Positions 1 through 8,768 are shown, counted from the stretch's first letter. The stretch: DNA of 64,000 nucleotides from an uncultured Christensenellaceae bacterium (GCA_944380355.1 CALWHJ010000001.1:62001-126000); one strand, 5' to 3'. Numbers and translations: made by a program. Notes: generated from the letters alone by a model not told the origin.

Positions 1-1093
1 GATGCTCGTATGCCGCCTTGATTATAGTATCGGGCATACGGTTGGCTTTCAAAATTTCCACGCCGTCCTTTACGTGTCCCGTAATTACGTTTACGCTAAC
101 CTCGGGTATAAGGTCGTCGTGAGGGTTTTTGCCGTCGGTCTGGTTTTCGACGAAGTACTCGGGATTGTTCATCTTGCCTATGTCGTGGAAGTATGCGCAA
201 GCTCTCGCCATATAAGGATTGAGGTCTATAGCGTTTGCACAGCTTTCGGCGAGGTTTGCTACGCTCGCAGAGTGATTGTAAGTACCGGGAGCCTTCTCCT
301 TAAGCTCTTTGAGAAGCGGCTGAGTAGGAGAACATACTTCTGCAAGCTTGAAGTTTGTCCATACGGAAAACAGCGTTTCGTAAAGAGGAAGGAATATGAG
401 GAATATTGCCACGGAAAGCATATTTCCTATCAAACTTCCGAACATTGCTCCGCCTACGCTTGCGGCAGTGCCGTTTTGCGCAAAATAGTTGTACAGTCCC
501 GCAAGAGGAGTCATCGCAAGTCCCAGCAAAATCGTACCCCACGTAAGACGCAGACGACTGTATTCTCTGCCTACGAGGATATTCATAAACATACTCGTAA
601 TCATCGAAACTATAAGACTTCCCACTATTGCGGTGCTGAATTCCTCAGGCTGAAGCACGTATGTACTCGACATAAATACCGCCATCATCGTGCCCATAGC
701 AATAAAAGTCGTTACGATACCCAGCTTTTTGTTGGAAAGCACGGTTACCATCATCGTTACGGACGACATAACTATTGCGTAAGGAGTAAAGAAACTGTAC
801 AATACCGACGATACGACTACCGCAATAAAGATTATCGAATAACATATAAGACATCTTTTGCCCACCGATATATATTCCTCGGCGTGCTTGTCGAATCTAA
901 CGATATAAATATACAGAGTAACCATCAGCAGATATACTATTACCGTCAGGGGCAGGTAAACCTTGTAAAAGGAAAATATACTGAAGTCCTTAGCGATACA
1001 GGCTACCGAAAAAACCATCATAAAGAAAGTGAGTACGAAAATACCCGCCAATCTTCCCGCGGTAGTAAGAACCTGCTTTTTGTCAATTTTCAT
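1..1093 (-). CDS. pgpH: PgpH/YqfF-type c-di-AMP phosphodiesterase (7TM-HD), 3' end cut by window edge
   Basis: Seen: an open frame from ATG at 1093 to the window edge, 364 residues without a stop. The first ~230 residues are several hydrophobic segments (the first at about 15-35), followed by an HD-hydrolase domain with HDIGK at 303-307 and a conserved downstream Asn/His region (PHDD, ITGH). Known: this family (YqfF in Bacillus, PgpH in Listeria) hydrolyses cyclic di-AMP at the membrane. Context: the start lies 1 nt after the phoH stop, the usual phoH-pgpH arrangement, so the two are translated together. Odd: the family normally has a large extracytoplasmic 7TMR-HDED domain between the first and second membrane segments. 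Here the next hydrophobic stretch follows almost at once, so the domain is missing. The end of the HD domain is outside the window. Confidence 0.88.
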   Translation of the reverse strand, partial: MKIDKKQVLTTAGRLAGIFVLTFFMMVFSVACIAKDFSIFSFYKVYLPLTVIVYLLMVTLYIYIVRFDKHAEEYISVGKRCLICYSIIFIAVVVSSVLYSFFTPYAIVMSSVTMMVTVLSNKKLGIVTTFIAMGTMMAVFMSSTYVLQPEEFSTAIVGSLIVSMITSMFMNILVGREYSRLRLTWGTILLGLAMTPLAGLYNYFAQNGTAASVGGAMFGSLIGNMLSVAIFLIFLPLYETLFSVWTNFKLAEVCSPTQPLLKELKEKAPGTYNHSASVANLAESCANAIDLNPYMARACAYFHDIGKMNNPEYFVENQTDGKNPHDDLIPEVSVNVITGHVKDGVEILKANRMPDTIIKAAYEH

Positions 1094-1094
1094 C

Positions 1095-2075
1095 TTAAAT
1101 TACCTTTTCCTCATTGTTTATACTCTTTTCGTACGCTTTGACGATTGCTTGTACCAAATCGTTACGTACGATATCTTTTGCCTTAAGATTAACTATTTCT
1201 ATCCCCTCGATATCCTTGAGAATAGCCGACGCGTGCAGAAGTCCCGAAGTCTTGTTGTCGGGCAAATCTATCTGAGTGGAATCTCCCGTAACCACTATAC
1301 GGCTACCCTCGCCCATTCTCGTCAAGAACATCTTCATCTGTTCTTTGGTAGTGTTCTGAGCTTCGTCCAGAATAATGAACGCGTTGGAAAGCGTGCGTCC
1401 GCGCATATAAGCGAGAGGAGCGATTTCGATAACACCTTTTTCAATAAGTCTGGAATAAACTTCAAGCCCGAACATCTCTTGCAGGGCATCGTAAAGCGGT
1501 CTGAGATAGGGGTCTACCTTTGCTCCCAAATCGCCGGGTAAAAAGCCGAGTTTTTCGCCCGCCTCGACGGCAGGTCGCGTAAGAATGATTTTATCTACGG
1601 CCTTATTTTTATACATCGTGACCGCTAGAGCTACGGCAAGATAAGTCTTTCCCGTACCTGCGGGTCCGATACCGAATACTATCGGATTGTTTCTGATTGC
1701 TTCGACATACTTGGCTTGTCCGTACGTCTTACACTTTACGGGTTTACCTTTGGCGGTAACGGCAATAACCTTGAAAAGTTCGTCAAACCTGTCCTCTTCG
1801 CCGTTTTCCGCTATCTCCGCACAAAACCTTATAAACGCTTTATTGACAGCGTTGGTTTTGGATTTTTCCAGCAACAGTTTTATCAAGGTGCAACATTTGT
1901 CGACCTTTTCGTCTTCGCCTTCGACTACAACCGCGCCGCCGAATAAATTGATATTTACCCCGAAACGCTTTCTAAGATAATTTGCGTTTTCGTCGTGATT
2001 GCCGAAAAGGGCAATAGCGTCTTGCAAATCCTTAACTTCGATTTCGACTTTGATAATAGTTACACTCCTTGACAA
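1095..2075 (-). CDS. phoH: PhoH-family ATPase
   Basis: Cytoplasmic PhoH-like P-loop ATPase, about 326 residues, the usual family length. A small KH-like N-terminal part (about 10-70) precedes the ATPase, with Walker A GPAGTGKT at 137-144 and Walker B IILDEAQN near 235. PhoH proteins are linked to RNA and ribosome metabolism; the precise role is unsettled. The gene overlaps the end of yqfD by 16 nt if it starts at TTG 2075. That TTG has no Shine-Dalgarno, while a clear AAGGAG at 2070-2065 is spaced 7 nt from an in-frame ATT at 2057, so initiation at the rare codon ATT is possible (320 residues). It is followed immediately by pgpH. Confidence 0.93.
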   Translation of the reverse strand: MSRSVTIIKVEIEVKDLQDAIALFGNHDENANYLRKRFGVNINLFGGAVVVEGEDEKVDKCCTLIKLLLEKSKTNAVNKAFIRFCAEIAENGEEDRFDELFKVIAVTAKGKPVKCKTYGQAKYVEAIRNNPIVFGIGPAGTGKTYLAVALAVTMYKNKAVDKIILTRPAVEAGEKLGFLPGDLGAKVDPYLRPLYDALQEMFGLEVYSRLIEKGVIEIAPLAYMRGRTLSNAFIILDEAQNTTKEQMKMFLTRMGEGSRIVVTGDSTQIDLPDNKTSGLLHASAILKDIEGIEIVNLKAKDIVRNDLVQAIVKAYEKSINNEEKVI

Positions 2076-3184
2076 ATAGCTTGTTCTACAATATAGTATA
2101 TATCTATTATATGCAAATTGTCTACCCTTTTGCGCAAAGTATAATTATTTAGAAGTTTTGCTTGTGGAGGCAATTCTTGCCAAAGTTGCATTTCGTACAC
2201 GGTAATTTGCTCGTCTATTTGCTCCTGAGAAAGCGTTGTTTCCCTCTCTTCCACTTCGTAGTACGTAGTAGTTACCGCCTTTATAGGAACAACCGAACCG
2301 AAAGTCTTGCTCTCGCTGACGCTTTCGTATGCGTCATACTTTGGCACGTGCGCTTTGCCTATAGGCTTTCCGAAAACGTATATCTGAGTATTCTTATACG
2401 AATTGCCGGTACGCACTCTTTCCAAAGCTTTTTCACTCAGCGTAACGCGTGCCGAATAAGCGCATTCGGCATATACTTCGCCTGCTGCCTCTACGGCTAT
2501 GCGCTCATTGTCCTCAGTGTCGGGATAGGTGTCTATGTATCCGTCGATAAGCACGTCTCCCGCCTTGACTACGTCACCCGCTTTTACGAGTGCAGTACCC
2601 GAATATACAAGCACGCGCGTAATAATTCCGTCGCAAGAAGCGACTATGCGGGAGTAACTCTCGGGAGTTTCGTCGCTATGTACGTTTTGCACCTCTATCT
2701 TAAGTATTCCGCCCTCAAAATAACAATTCGCAAATCCTATATCGTCCACTTCCGAAGTTATGGCGTAGGACAGAGCTTTGGTGTCGAGCGAAGTCTTACG
2801 TGAATATTTCTTATAGCCGAATTCGTCGAGAATCTGCATAATCTGTACTCTCTGAGTACCGTCGGCACACTCTATCTCAACACCTAAACACACTTTGGTA
2901 CCAAGACATATTCCTATGACGGCTATTAGAGCGCAAATAACCAAAGAAAGATATCTCAAAGCCGTCTTTTTCGCAAGATACGCTCCCCCTCTTTTCAATA
3001 CGCGGTATTCCATTCGCTGAGCGGAAAGCACTTGCGTTACGGTTTTGAGATTTTTATCGTCTATGCAAAAAGTAAGTTTCCCGTCCTTACTCTTAAGGTT
3101 TTTTATTCTTACTTTTTTGTCGAGAAAAGTATTTAGCAAACGCGAAGCGTTTCTCTCTTCGCACTCTATGCGGGTATATCTCAT
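2060..3184 (-). CDS. yqfD: Sporulation protein YqfD
   Basis: 374 residues. A soluble N-terminal domain (about 1-75) is followed by one membrane segment (about 78-98, ALRYLSLVICALIAVIG) and a large C-terminal part, as in the YqfD family of endospore formers. Within it, residues about 180-235 (VKAGDVVKAGDVLIDG) resemble a lipoyl/HlyD-like beta-hairpin region. In Bacillus yqfD is made in the mother cell under sigma-E and needed for efficient sporulation; its molecular function is unknown. The start overlaps the yqfC stop by 4 nt (ATGA), showing translational coupling. Family assignment rests on architecture, sequence feel and operon position. Confidence 0.88.
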   Translation of the reverse strand: MRYTRIECEERNASRLLNTFLDKKVRIKNLKSKDGKLTFCIDDKNLKTVTQVLSAQRMEYRVLKRGGAYLAKKTALRYLSLVICALIAVIGICLGTKVCLGVEIECADGTQRVQIMQILDEFGYKKYSRKTSLDTKALSYAITSEVDDIGFANCYFEGGILKIEVQNVHSDETPESYSRIVASCDGIITRVLVYSGTALVKAGDVVKAGDVLIDGYIDTYPDTEDNERIAVEAAGEVYAECAYSARVTLSEKALERVRTGNSYKNTQIYVFGKPIGKAHVPKYDAYESVSESKTFGSVVPIKAVTTTYYEVEERETTLSQEQIDEQITVYEMQLWQELPPQAKLLNNYTLRKRVDNLHIIDIYYIVEQAICQGV

Positions 3185-3453
3185 ATCTTTTCCTCCCCGA
3201 CAGTTACGCTGAGCACCTTACCTTTGATTATTATCTCCTCTTTCTGACTTGCGGCAATGCTCAATCCCTTTCCCTCGAGCGTAACGGCAGAGGACGATTT
3301 AAGTCTCAATACTATCTTGTCATTTGAAAAGTACAATACCCCCTTATGTCCTTCGACTACCGCATAATCCTTTGCCAACGTAACTTTATAAATATTGCTA
3401 AGTCCGTCCGCACCGCGTTTTAATTTTTTAAAAACCTCTTTATCGTAACTCAT
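3181..3453 (-). CDS. yqfC: YabP/YqfC-family sporulation protein
   Basis: 90 residues, the typical size of YqfC, with the all-beta pattern of the YabP/YqfC family (VTLAKDYAVVEGHKGVLYF, then ending in LSVTVGEEKI). Known family members are needed in sporulation and belong to the sigma-E regulon in Bacillus. The ATG at 3453 has AGGAG at a good distance. A sigma-E-like promoter lies just upstream (3472-3500). First gene of yqfC-yqfD-phoH-pgpH. Confidence 0.88.
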   Translation of the reverse strand: MSYDKEVFKKLKRGADGLSNIYKVTLAKDYAVVEGHKGVLYFSNDKIVLRLKSSSAVTLEGKGLSIAASQKEEIIIKGKVLSVTVGEEKI

Positions 3454-3471
3454 ACGTCTTCTCCTACGCTA

Positions 3472-3500
3472 AGTATATGCGGGCAGACTGTAAGATATGA
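3472..3500 (-). promoter_or_regulatory. Sigma-E-like promoter of yqfC
   Basis: On the minus strand TCATATC (3500-3494), a 14-nt spacer and CATATACT (3479-3472) match the mother-cell sigma-E pattern (about KMATATT, N13-15, CATACAnT) with one mismatch in each box. The predicted start near 3465 leaves a leader of about 12 nt that holds the Shine-Dalgarno. yqfC-yqfD are sigma-E genes in Bacillus, which fits. Confidence 0.55.
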
Positions 3501-3507
3501 AAAGCCG

Positions 3508-3532
3508 AAAGGACCGCGTATTGCAGTCCTTT
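3508..3532 (-). terminator. Weak hairpin downstream of dnaB
   Basis: Inverted repeat AAAGGAC / GTCCTTT with an 11-nt loop, about 70 nt past the dnaB stop. On the dnaB strand only a short U stretch (CGGCTTTT) follows, so it is a weak terminator if it is one. Confidence 0.35.
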
Positions 3533-3599
3533 GATTTATTTTTATTCGCTTAAGACAGCGTCTGCAAGTAGACGCGAGTCAAAAATATCATTGTCACTC

Positions 3600-5072
3600 T
3601 CAGCCCAATTCGCTCATATCCACGTAGCCGTCGGGAATTTCCTCGGGAGGAACGTCATAACCCGACATGGCTTCCGCAACGCTTTCCTGAGGAGCGTCGG
3701 CGTGCTGAGTGCTCTGAGGAATTATCCTGTTGGCAACCGTAGGTTTAAAGCGCATCTGGCTCTTGTCCCACTCAAAATACAATTCGCCTATCGAGCCGTT
3801 TCTGTGTTTTGCAATCATAAGCGTAATTGCCGTCTTTCCGTCGTCTACGGCAAACTCTCCGTCGGTAAGGAATGCTACTATATCCGCGTCCTGCTCGATA
3901 CTTCCCGACTCTCTCAAGTCGCTCAGCTTAGGAGTCTTGTCGTCACGGTTGTCGATATTACGCGACATCTGCGAAAGAATGAGTACGGGCACTTTGAGTT
4001 CCTTTGCAAGCAATTTTATAAAACGTGATATCTCTCCGACTTGCTCGTTTTTGCTTCTGGAAGCGGTGTTCGAGCTGGGGGATATAAGCTGTAAATAGTC
4101 GATTACGACAAAATCCAGTCTGCCCTTCTGTGCCTTGAGTCTGCGGCACTTGGACATTATCTGCTCGCACGTAATCATTGCGGAGTCGTCTATGTATACG
4201 TTGGAATTTTTAAGCACGTCCTGAGCAAGCCATACCTTGTCCAGTCCTTCTTTGTTTTCCAGACCGTTCTGTATATCTCTCGAATCTATGCCCGCTACGT
4301 TGGACATCATTCTGAATACAAGTTCGACAGCAGACATTTCCAGGTCGAATACTGCGATTACTTCCTTGCTGTCCTTTCTCGACGCTATGTTCGTAACCAT
4401 ATTCATTGCGAACGAAGTTTTACCGCAACCGGGTCGCGCGGCAAGTACTATCATCTGACCGGGCATAAAGCCGTTGGTAGCTTCGTCAAGATTTTTAAAA
4501 CCTACTTTAAGTCCGCCCTGCGAGCCGCTTTCGCTGTAAGCTTTCTCTATTCTCTCCATTACCTCTACCGTTGCGTTGGAGATATGCGCAAGTTCTGACG
4601 ATTCGTTGTTTTCGGATATCTTGTATATCAAAGCTTCCGCTACGGCAAGCACCTTTTCTGCATCGTCCTCTTTGTATGCCGTATCTATTATGTCGCGGCA
4701 ATTGGTGATGACTTTTCTCAAAACAGAGTTTTTCTTGAGAATATTGACGTAATAGTCGATATTGGCAGTAGAAGGTATACTGTCGAGCAATTCGTCGAGC
4801 GTGGTTACGCCGCCCACTTCCTGAAGCACGCCCTCTCTCTCGAGACTGCTGGCAAGCATTACGAGGTCTACGGGCTTATTCTGATTGATGAGCTTCTTTA
4901 TCTGAGAGAATATCTTTTTGTATATGCTCGTATAAAAATCGTCTTCCTGTATGTTGCACGCAATGCGGTTGGCAACATCGTTGTCGCTTATTATCGCGCC
5001 GAGGACTGCCTGCTCCGCCTCAACCGAACAGGGATAATTTCTGATTGTCTTCTGATTTGCTTTTTCTGCCAT
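3600..5072 (-). CDS. dnaB: Replicative DNA helicase DnaB
   Basis: 490 residues. An N-terminal DnaB/DnaG-interaction domain (about 12-115) is followed by the RecA-like helicase core. Walker A is ARPGCGKTS at about 212-220, Walker B VVIDYLQL near 325, and the arginine-finger region SDLRESGSIEQDAD follows. It unwinds DNA ahead of the replication fork as a hexamer. There is no intein. ATG 5072 has AGGAG 6 nt upstream and a consensus promoter in front. It stands as a single-gene unit rather than next to rplI as in many Firmicutes. Confidence 0.97.
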   Translation of the reverse strand: MAEKANQKTIRNYPCSVEAEQAVLGAIISDNDVANRIACNIQEDDFYTSIYKKIFSQIKKLINQNKPVDLVMLASSLEREGVLQEVGGVTTLDELLDSIPSTANIDYYVNILKKNSVLRKVITNCRDIIDTAYKEDDAEKVLAVAEALIYKISENNESSELAHISNATVEVMERIEKAYSESGSQGGLKVGFKNLDEATNGFMPGQMIVLAARPGCGKTSFAMNMVTNIASRKDSKEVIAVFDLEMSAVELVFRMMSNVAGIDSRDIQNGLENKEGLDKVWLAQDVLKNSNVYIDDSAMITCEQIMSKCRRLKAQKGRLDFVVIDYLQLISPSSNTASRSKNEQVGEISRFIKLLAKELKVPVLILSQMSRNIDNRDDKTPKLSDLRESGSIEQDADIVAFLTDGEFAVDDGKTAITLMIAKHRNGSIGELYFEWDKSQMRFKPTVANRIIPQSTQHADAPQESVAEAMSGYDVPPEEIPDGYVDMSELG

Positions 5073-5089
5073 ATTAACTCCTACTCTCT

Positions 5090-5118
5090 ATATTAGTATA
5101 AAAGAGTTTTTTCGTCAA
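5090..5118 (-). promoter_or_regulatory. dnaB promoter
   Basis: TTGACG (5118-5113), 17-nt spacer, TAATAT (5095-5090) on the minus strand, about 18 nt before the dnaB ATG. Confidence 0.6.
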
Positions 5119-5152
5119 GGTATTTCATACATTTGAATCCGTCTCAAACCGC

Positions 5153-6937
5153 TCAGCCGAGTTTCTCAAGTTCACTCAAAGTGTCTTCGAATACTTTCAT
5201 TGCCTGCACGTAAGGCTTATCCGTCGTGAGGTCTACGCCTGCAAGTTTGAGAATTTCCACGGGAGGCATACTTCCGCCCGCCTTCAAAAACTTCTTGTAT
5301 TCCTCTACCGCGCTATCGCCCTTGTTGAGTATATCGTCGGCAATGCATATCGCGCTTATCATACCCGTAGAGTACTTGTATACGTAAAACGCATTGTAAA
5401 AATGAGGGATACGCGCCCACTCGTACTGTATGAGCTCATCGTCCGCTACGCCGTCGGTAAGATAGTATTTGTCATTGAGTTTTTTGTAGATTGCATTGAG
5501 TGTCTGTGCGTTGAGAGCCTCTCCTTTTTCGGCTAACGTATGCGCCTCGTACTCAAATTCTGCAAACTGCGTCTGACGGAATACGGTAGTCCTGAACATA
5601 TCCAAAAGATACGACAAGAGATATTTTTTCTCCTCTCCCTCGGCAGTTTTGAGGAGGTGTCTCAAAAGCAATACTTCGTTGACCGTAGAAGCCACTTCCG
5701 CTACGAAAATCTTATATTCCGCTTTGGCAAAAGGTTGAGTGGTATTTGAATAATAACTGTGCATCGCGTGTCCTAATTCGTGCGCAATCGTGAATACGTC
5801 GTGAGTGGTCTTCTGATAGTTGAGAAGCACGTAGGGATGAACGCCGTAACAGCCCCAGCTGTACGCACCGCTGCGCTTTCCCTTATTTTCGTACACGTCA
5901 ATCCAGCCTTCGCCAAACGCCTTGTCGAGAAGCTGAGCGTATTCTTGTCCCATAGGCTTTAATGCGTCTTTTACGAGTCGGCAAGCCTCGGGATACTCCA
6001 CCGCTTTTTCGCTTCCGCTGACGATAGGCACGTGCAAATCGTACATATGCAAAGTCTTGTAACCCAGCGCCTTTCTTCTGTAACTCATATATCTGTGAAG
6101 TCCCGAGAGTGCGCCGTCTATGCACTTGGTGAGCTTTTCGTAGACTGCTACGGGTACGTCTTCCGAGCTCGTAGCGCGGTCTAGACAACTCTGATACTTT
6201 CTCACCTGAGTATAGAATACGTTCTTTTTGACGTTGCCTATATACAACATAGAAACGGTATTAATCATATCCTTGTAGGCATTGAACATACTCTCGAAAG
6301 CTTTTTTTCTGTCCTCTCTCGAAGGGGATTGCATATACAGCGAGTACAAGCCGTGAGAGAGTTTTACTTCCTCTCCCTGAGAGTCCTTAAAGGGTTCGAA
6401 CTTTATATCGAGATTATCGAACATTCCGAAGGCGTCCTTGAATATTCCGCTGAAGAGTCCTGTTTTGGCAAGTATGGTTTCTTCCGCCGTGGAAAGAGAA
6501 TGTTCCTTTCGCTTAGCTATACATACTAAAGTGTAAGAGTAATCGGAAAACTCCTCTCTCTTTGACAAGTCCAGCAAAAACTCCTTATCGAGAGCGGACA
6601 ATTCGGGATTGACGAAAGCCGAAAGCGTAGACAGCTCCACGCAAAGGTTTTCCACCTTGTCGCTCATAGCGAGATACTTTTCTACCGAGCAATCCTCGTC
6701 CTTGCGCATTTTGGTATATACGTAAAGTCTTTCGAGTTTTTCGCTCAAAGAATCGTCCGCACGCAAGCACTCGAGAATGTTTTGCGCGTCCTTGAGTTTA
6801 CCTTGAAAACGCTCGATTGCCTTGCCCTCTTCGCGCACCTCGTCAAAAAGAGTCTGCCACTCTTTATCGTCGGCTATCATATCTTCGAGCCGCCATTTGT
6901 ATTTGTCGTCTATTTTATCTCTGCTCTTTACTTGCAT
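5153..6937 (-). CDS. pepF: Oligoendopeptidase F (M3 family)
   Basis: 594 residues, the normal PepF length. The zinc site HELGH is at 386-390, with the third ligand Glu in the following FVAEVAST segment (E414). Cytoplasmic metallopeptidase that trims short oligopeptides. ATG 6937 has CGGAGG upstream. It lies between dnaB and a permease gene and has its own start region: a terminator at 6985-7015 ends the upstream transcript and a TATAAT follows at about 6966-6971. There is no signal peptide. Confidence 0.95.
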   Translation of the reverse strand: MQVKSRDKIDDKYKWRLEDMIADDKEWQTLFDEVREEGKAIERFQGKLKDAQNILECLRADDSLSEKLERLYVYTKMRKDEDCSVEKYLAMSDKVENLCVELSTLSAFVNPELSALDKEFLLDLSKREEFSDYSYTLVCIAKRKEHSLSTAEETILAKTGLFSGIFKDAFGMFDNLDIKFEPFKDSQGEEVKLSHGLYSLYMQSPSREDRKKAFESMFNAYKDMINTVSMLYIGNVKKNVFYTQVRKYQSCLDRATSSEDVPVAVYEKLTKCIDGALSGLHRYMSYRRKALGYKTLHMYDLHVPIVSGSEKAVEYPEACRLVKDALKPMGQEYAQLLDKAFGEGWIDVYENKGKRSGAYSWGCYGVHPYVLLNYQKTTHDVFTIAHELGHAMHSYYSNTTQPFAKAEYKIFVAEVASTVNEVLLLRHLLKTAEGEEKKYLLSYLLDMFRTTVFRQTQFAEFEYEAHTLAEKGEALNAQTLNAIYKKLNDKYYLTDGVADDELIQYEWARIPHFYNAFYVYKYSTGMISAICIADDILNKGDSAVEEYKKFLKAGGSMPPVEILKLAGVDLTTDKPYVQAMKVFEDTLSELEKLG

Positions 6938-6984
6938 ATCTGCCTCCGAATTTAATTATGAATACATTATACTACAATAATACG

Positions 6985-7015
6985 AAAAAGGCACTTATAA
7001 TAAGCACCTTTTTTT
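6985..7015 (-). terminator. Terminator of the EIIC-like permease gene
   Basis: On the minus strand a GG-TGCTTA / TAAGTG-CC stem (with G-U pairs that form only on this strand) and a TTA loop are followed by TTTTTCG. It sits 80 nt past the permease stop and just before pepF. Confidence 0.7.
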
Positions 7016-7093
7016 GTTTTTGCCTTTATGTAAAGGACGTATCGGCTTAAAATTCATATTACGGAAGTTTTCCGCACAGCGGATTTTCTCTTA

Positions 7094-8374
7094 TCAATCA
7101 GGCAAAGTCAAATCGCCGTCCTTTATCCATTTTACCTTTCTGAACAAAAGACAGAACGCCCAGCTGAGTACTGCCGGCAGTACAAACATAAGCAGGATTA
7201 CTCCCAAAACCATTACCCATATTTTGCCGCCTTGCTGAGGTGTAGTCGTAATTATGTCTATCACGCCTACAAGTCCGCTGGTACCCATACCGCCGCCCGA
7301 CGCGCCGCACTTGAGCTTGAACAGACAAGTGGACAAAGGTCCGCATATCGCGCTGGCTATCGTAGGAGGCAAAAGTATGCGTGGATTGCGCATTACGTTG
7401 GGTATTTGAAGCATAGAAGTACCTATTCCCTGCGATACCAGACCGCCCCATTTATTTTCTCTGAACGACATTACCGCAAAGCCTACCATATGACAAGCGC
7501 AACCTACCGTAGCTGCACCGCCCGCTATATACATAGCGGATATCTGTACGGGGTCGCTGCCCGCAAGTATAGGCGTAGCGATTGCTACCCATATAGCCGC
7601 GCTCGACGTAGGCAACGTAAGCAAAATTCCCATTATTACGGCGATGACTATGCCCATAAAGAAAGGTGTGAAATTCGTAGCGAGCGCAATTCCCTTGCCG
7701 AGCATATTGATAAGCCATATAAAAGGATAGGATACATACGCGCCGACTATCGACACTACAAGACATACTATCGGTATGAGTATGATATCGAGTTTAGTCT
7801 TGCCCGCAACAAGCCCCGACAGCTCGCACGCCATAAGTGCCGTTACGTACGCGCCGATAGGATTACCGGGTTTTGTCACGCCGGCAGCCGACGACAATCC
7901 CGTTACGAGAGTGTATACAGCGTTTGACGTTGTGCCCGCAGTAATGACCACGTCCGCCCACGCACCTATAAAGCCCGCGACTATGGTCGCAAGCACTACA
8001 AGCGGCGGCATCTTGAGTCTGTAAGCTATACCCGCGCCGATACCCGCGCCCATAAGCAAGGACGCTATCCTGCCCACCATAACCAACAGTCTGCCTATTG
8101 CGTTGTTTTCCGTGAAAATGTATTGACCCAGCGTAGTAAAAATCGTACCTGCAATCAATGTGACGAAAAGGCCCTGCGACATCCCCGTAAAGGCGTCAAT
8201 GAACCATCTCTTTGAAAGTTTTTTGGTAATTTGCCAAAACTTGTTTTGCGCTTTGGGCGCGTCCGATACTTTGTCTTCTTTGTCGGCGTCTTGGCTTTGT
8301 GGGTTTGTAACTACTTCTTCCACTTGGGCTGTTTTCTGCTCTTCTTCGGCAGTAGAATGGAATTGCTCTTCCAT
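7094..8374 (-). CDS. PTS EIIC-like permease (PTS_EIIC_2 / PfoR type)
   Basis: 426 residues. A charged, Glu/Gln-rich N-terminal extension of about 45 residues comes before roughly ten membrane segments rich in Gly/Ala (GAGIGAGIAYRLKMPPLVV, TPFFMGIVIAVIMGI). The pattern fits the PF13303 group of EIIC-like proteins, usually ~350 residues, found without EIIA/EIIB partners. No EIIA, EIIB or sugar gene is adjacent, so the substrate cannot be inferred. ATG 8374 has GGGAGG and a perfect consensus promoter. It is a single-gene unit bounded by terminators at both ends. Confidence 0.8.
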   Translation of the reverse strand: MEEQFHSTAEEEQKTAQVEEVVTNPQSQDADKEDKVSDAPKAQNKFWQITKKLSKRWFIDAFTGMSQGLFVTLIAGTIFTTLGQYIFTENNAIGRLLVMVGRIASLLMGAGIGAGIAYRLKMPPLVVLATIVAGFIGAWADVVITAGTTSNAVYTLVTGLSSAAGVTKPGNPIGAYVTALMACELSGLVAGKTKLDIILIPIVCLVVSIVGAYVSYPFIWLINMLGKGIALATNFTPFFMGIVIAVIMGILLTLPTSSAAIWVAIATPILAGSDPVQISAMYIAGGAATVGCACHMVGFAVMSFRENKWGGLVSQGIGTSMLQIPNVMRNPRILLPPTIASAICGPLSTCLFKLKCGASGGGMGTSGLVGVIDIITTTPQQGGKIWVMVLGVILLMFVLPAVLSWAFCLLFRKVKWIKDGDLTLPD

Positions 8375-8404
8375 ACAAACCTCCCAAATACAGTGATTGC
8401 TACT

Positions 8405-8433
8405 ATTATATTGATAAATAAATTTTATGTCAA
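8405..8433 (-). promoter_or_regulatory. Consensus promoter of the EIIC-like gene
   Basis: TTGACA (8433-8428), 17-nt spacer, TATAAT (8410-8405) on the minus strand: a full match to the housekeeping consensus, suggesting strong constitutive expression unless repressed. Confidence 0.8.
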
Positions 8434-8443
8434 ACGAAAAGAG

Positions 8444-8474
8444 TAAAAAATAAGGCGCAAAATCAATTTGCGCC
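8444..8474 (-). terminator. Terminator of the 8486-10528 operon
   Basis: Perfect 8-bp stem GGCGCAAA / TTTGCGCC with a 5-nt loop, followed on the minus strand by TTATTTTTT. It starts 12 nt after the stop of the small membrane protein gene. Confidence 0.9.
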
Positions 8475-8485
8475 GTCTTTCGTTA

Positions 8486-8767
8486 TTATGCACTGCGTTT
8501 TGCGCTATTGGATTGGCTTTTCGATGCAGTATCGTAAAGCTCTTTGTCGATATCCTTCTTTGCCACTCTTATAATGCGGGGGTTTACGTAAACGTCCTTT
8601 TGACTTTTTATCTCTTCGCGCTTACGCATTTTAAACTTCTTTGTCTTTGAAAAAAGAAAAAACATTACAAAAAGCACTATTACCAGTACGCTGGCAATTA
8701 AATAAAATTTTACGTCTCCCACGTTGACGTTGGGATATGACGTCTGCACCGAAAGCAATCCGTACAT
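8486..8767 (-). CDS. Small single-pass membrane protein, unknown function
   Basis: 93 residues with one membrane segment at about 22-42 (FYLIASVLVIVLFVMFFLF), then a basic and Ser/Asp-rich cytoplasmic tail. Not recognised. ATG 8767 has GGAGGT inside the end of the regulator gene, and the two genes are 1 nt apart, so it is co-translated with the DtxR-type regulator. It may be a target or partner of that regulator, but nothing in the sequence shows it. Confidence 0.7.
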   Translation of the reverse strand: MYGLLSVQTSYPNVNVGDVKFYLIASVLVIVLFVMFFLFSKTKKFKMRKREEIKSQKDVYVNPRIIRVAKKDIDKELYDTASKSQSNSAKRSA

Positions 8768-8768
8768 T

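Noticed and set aside
2-1141. Long plus-strand frame (379 codons)
   Set aside because: It lies opposite pgpH, has no ribosome site and a non-protein-like composition; pgpH has clear HD motifs.
7094-8374. Complete PTS operon
   Set aside because: No EIIA, EIIB or sugar enzyme gene is adjacent; only the EIIC-like permease exists.
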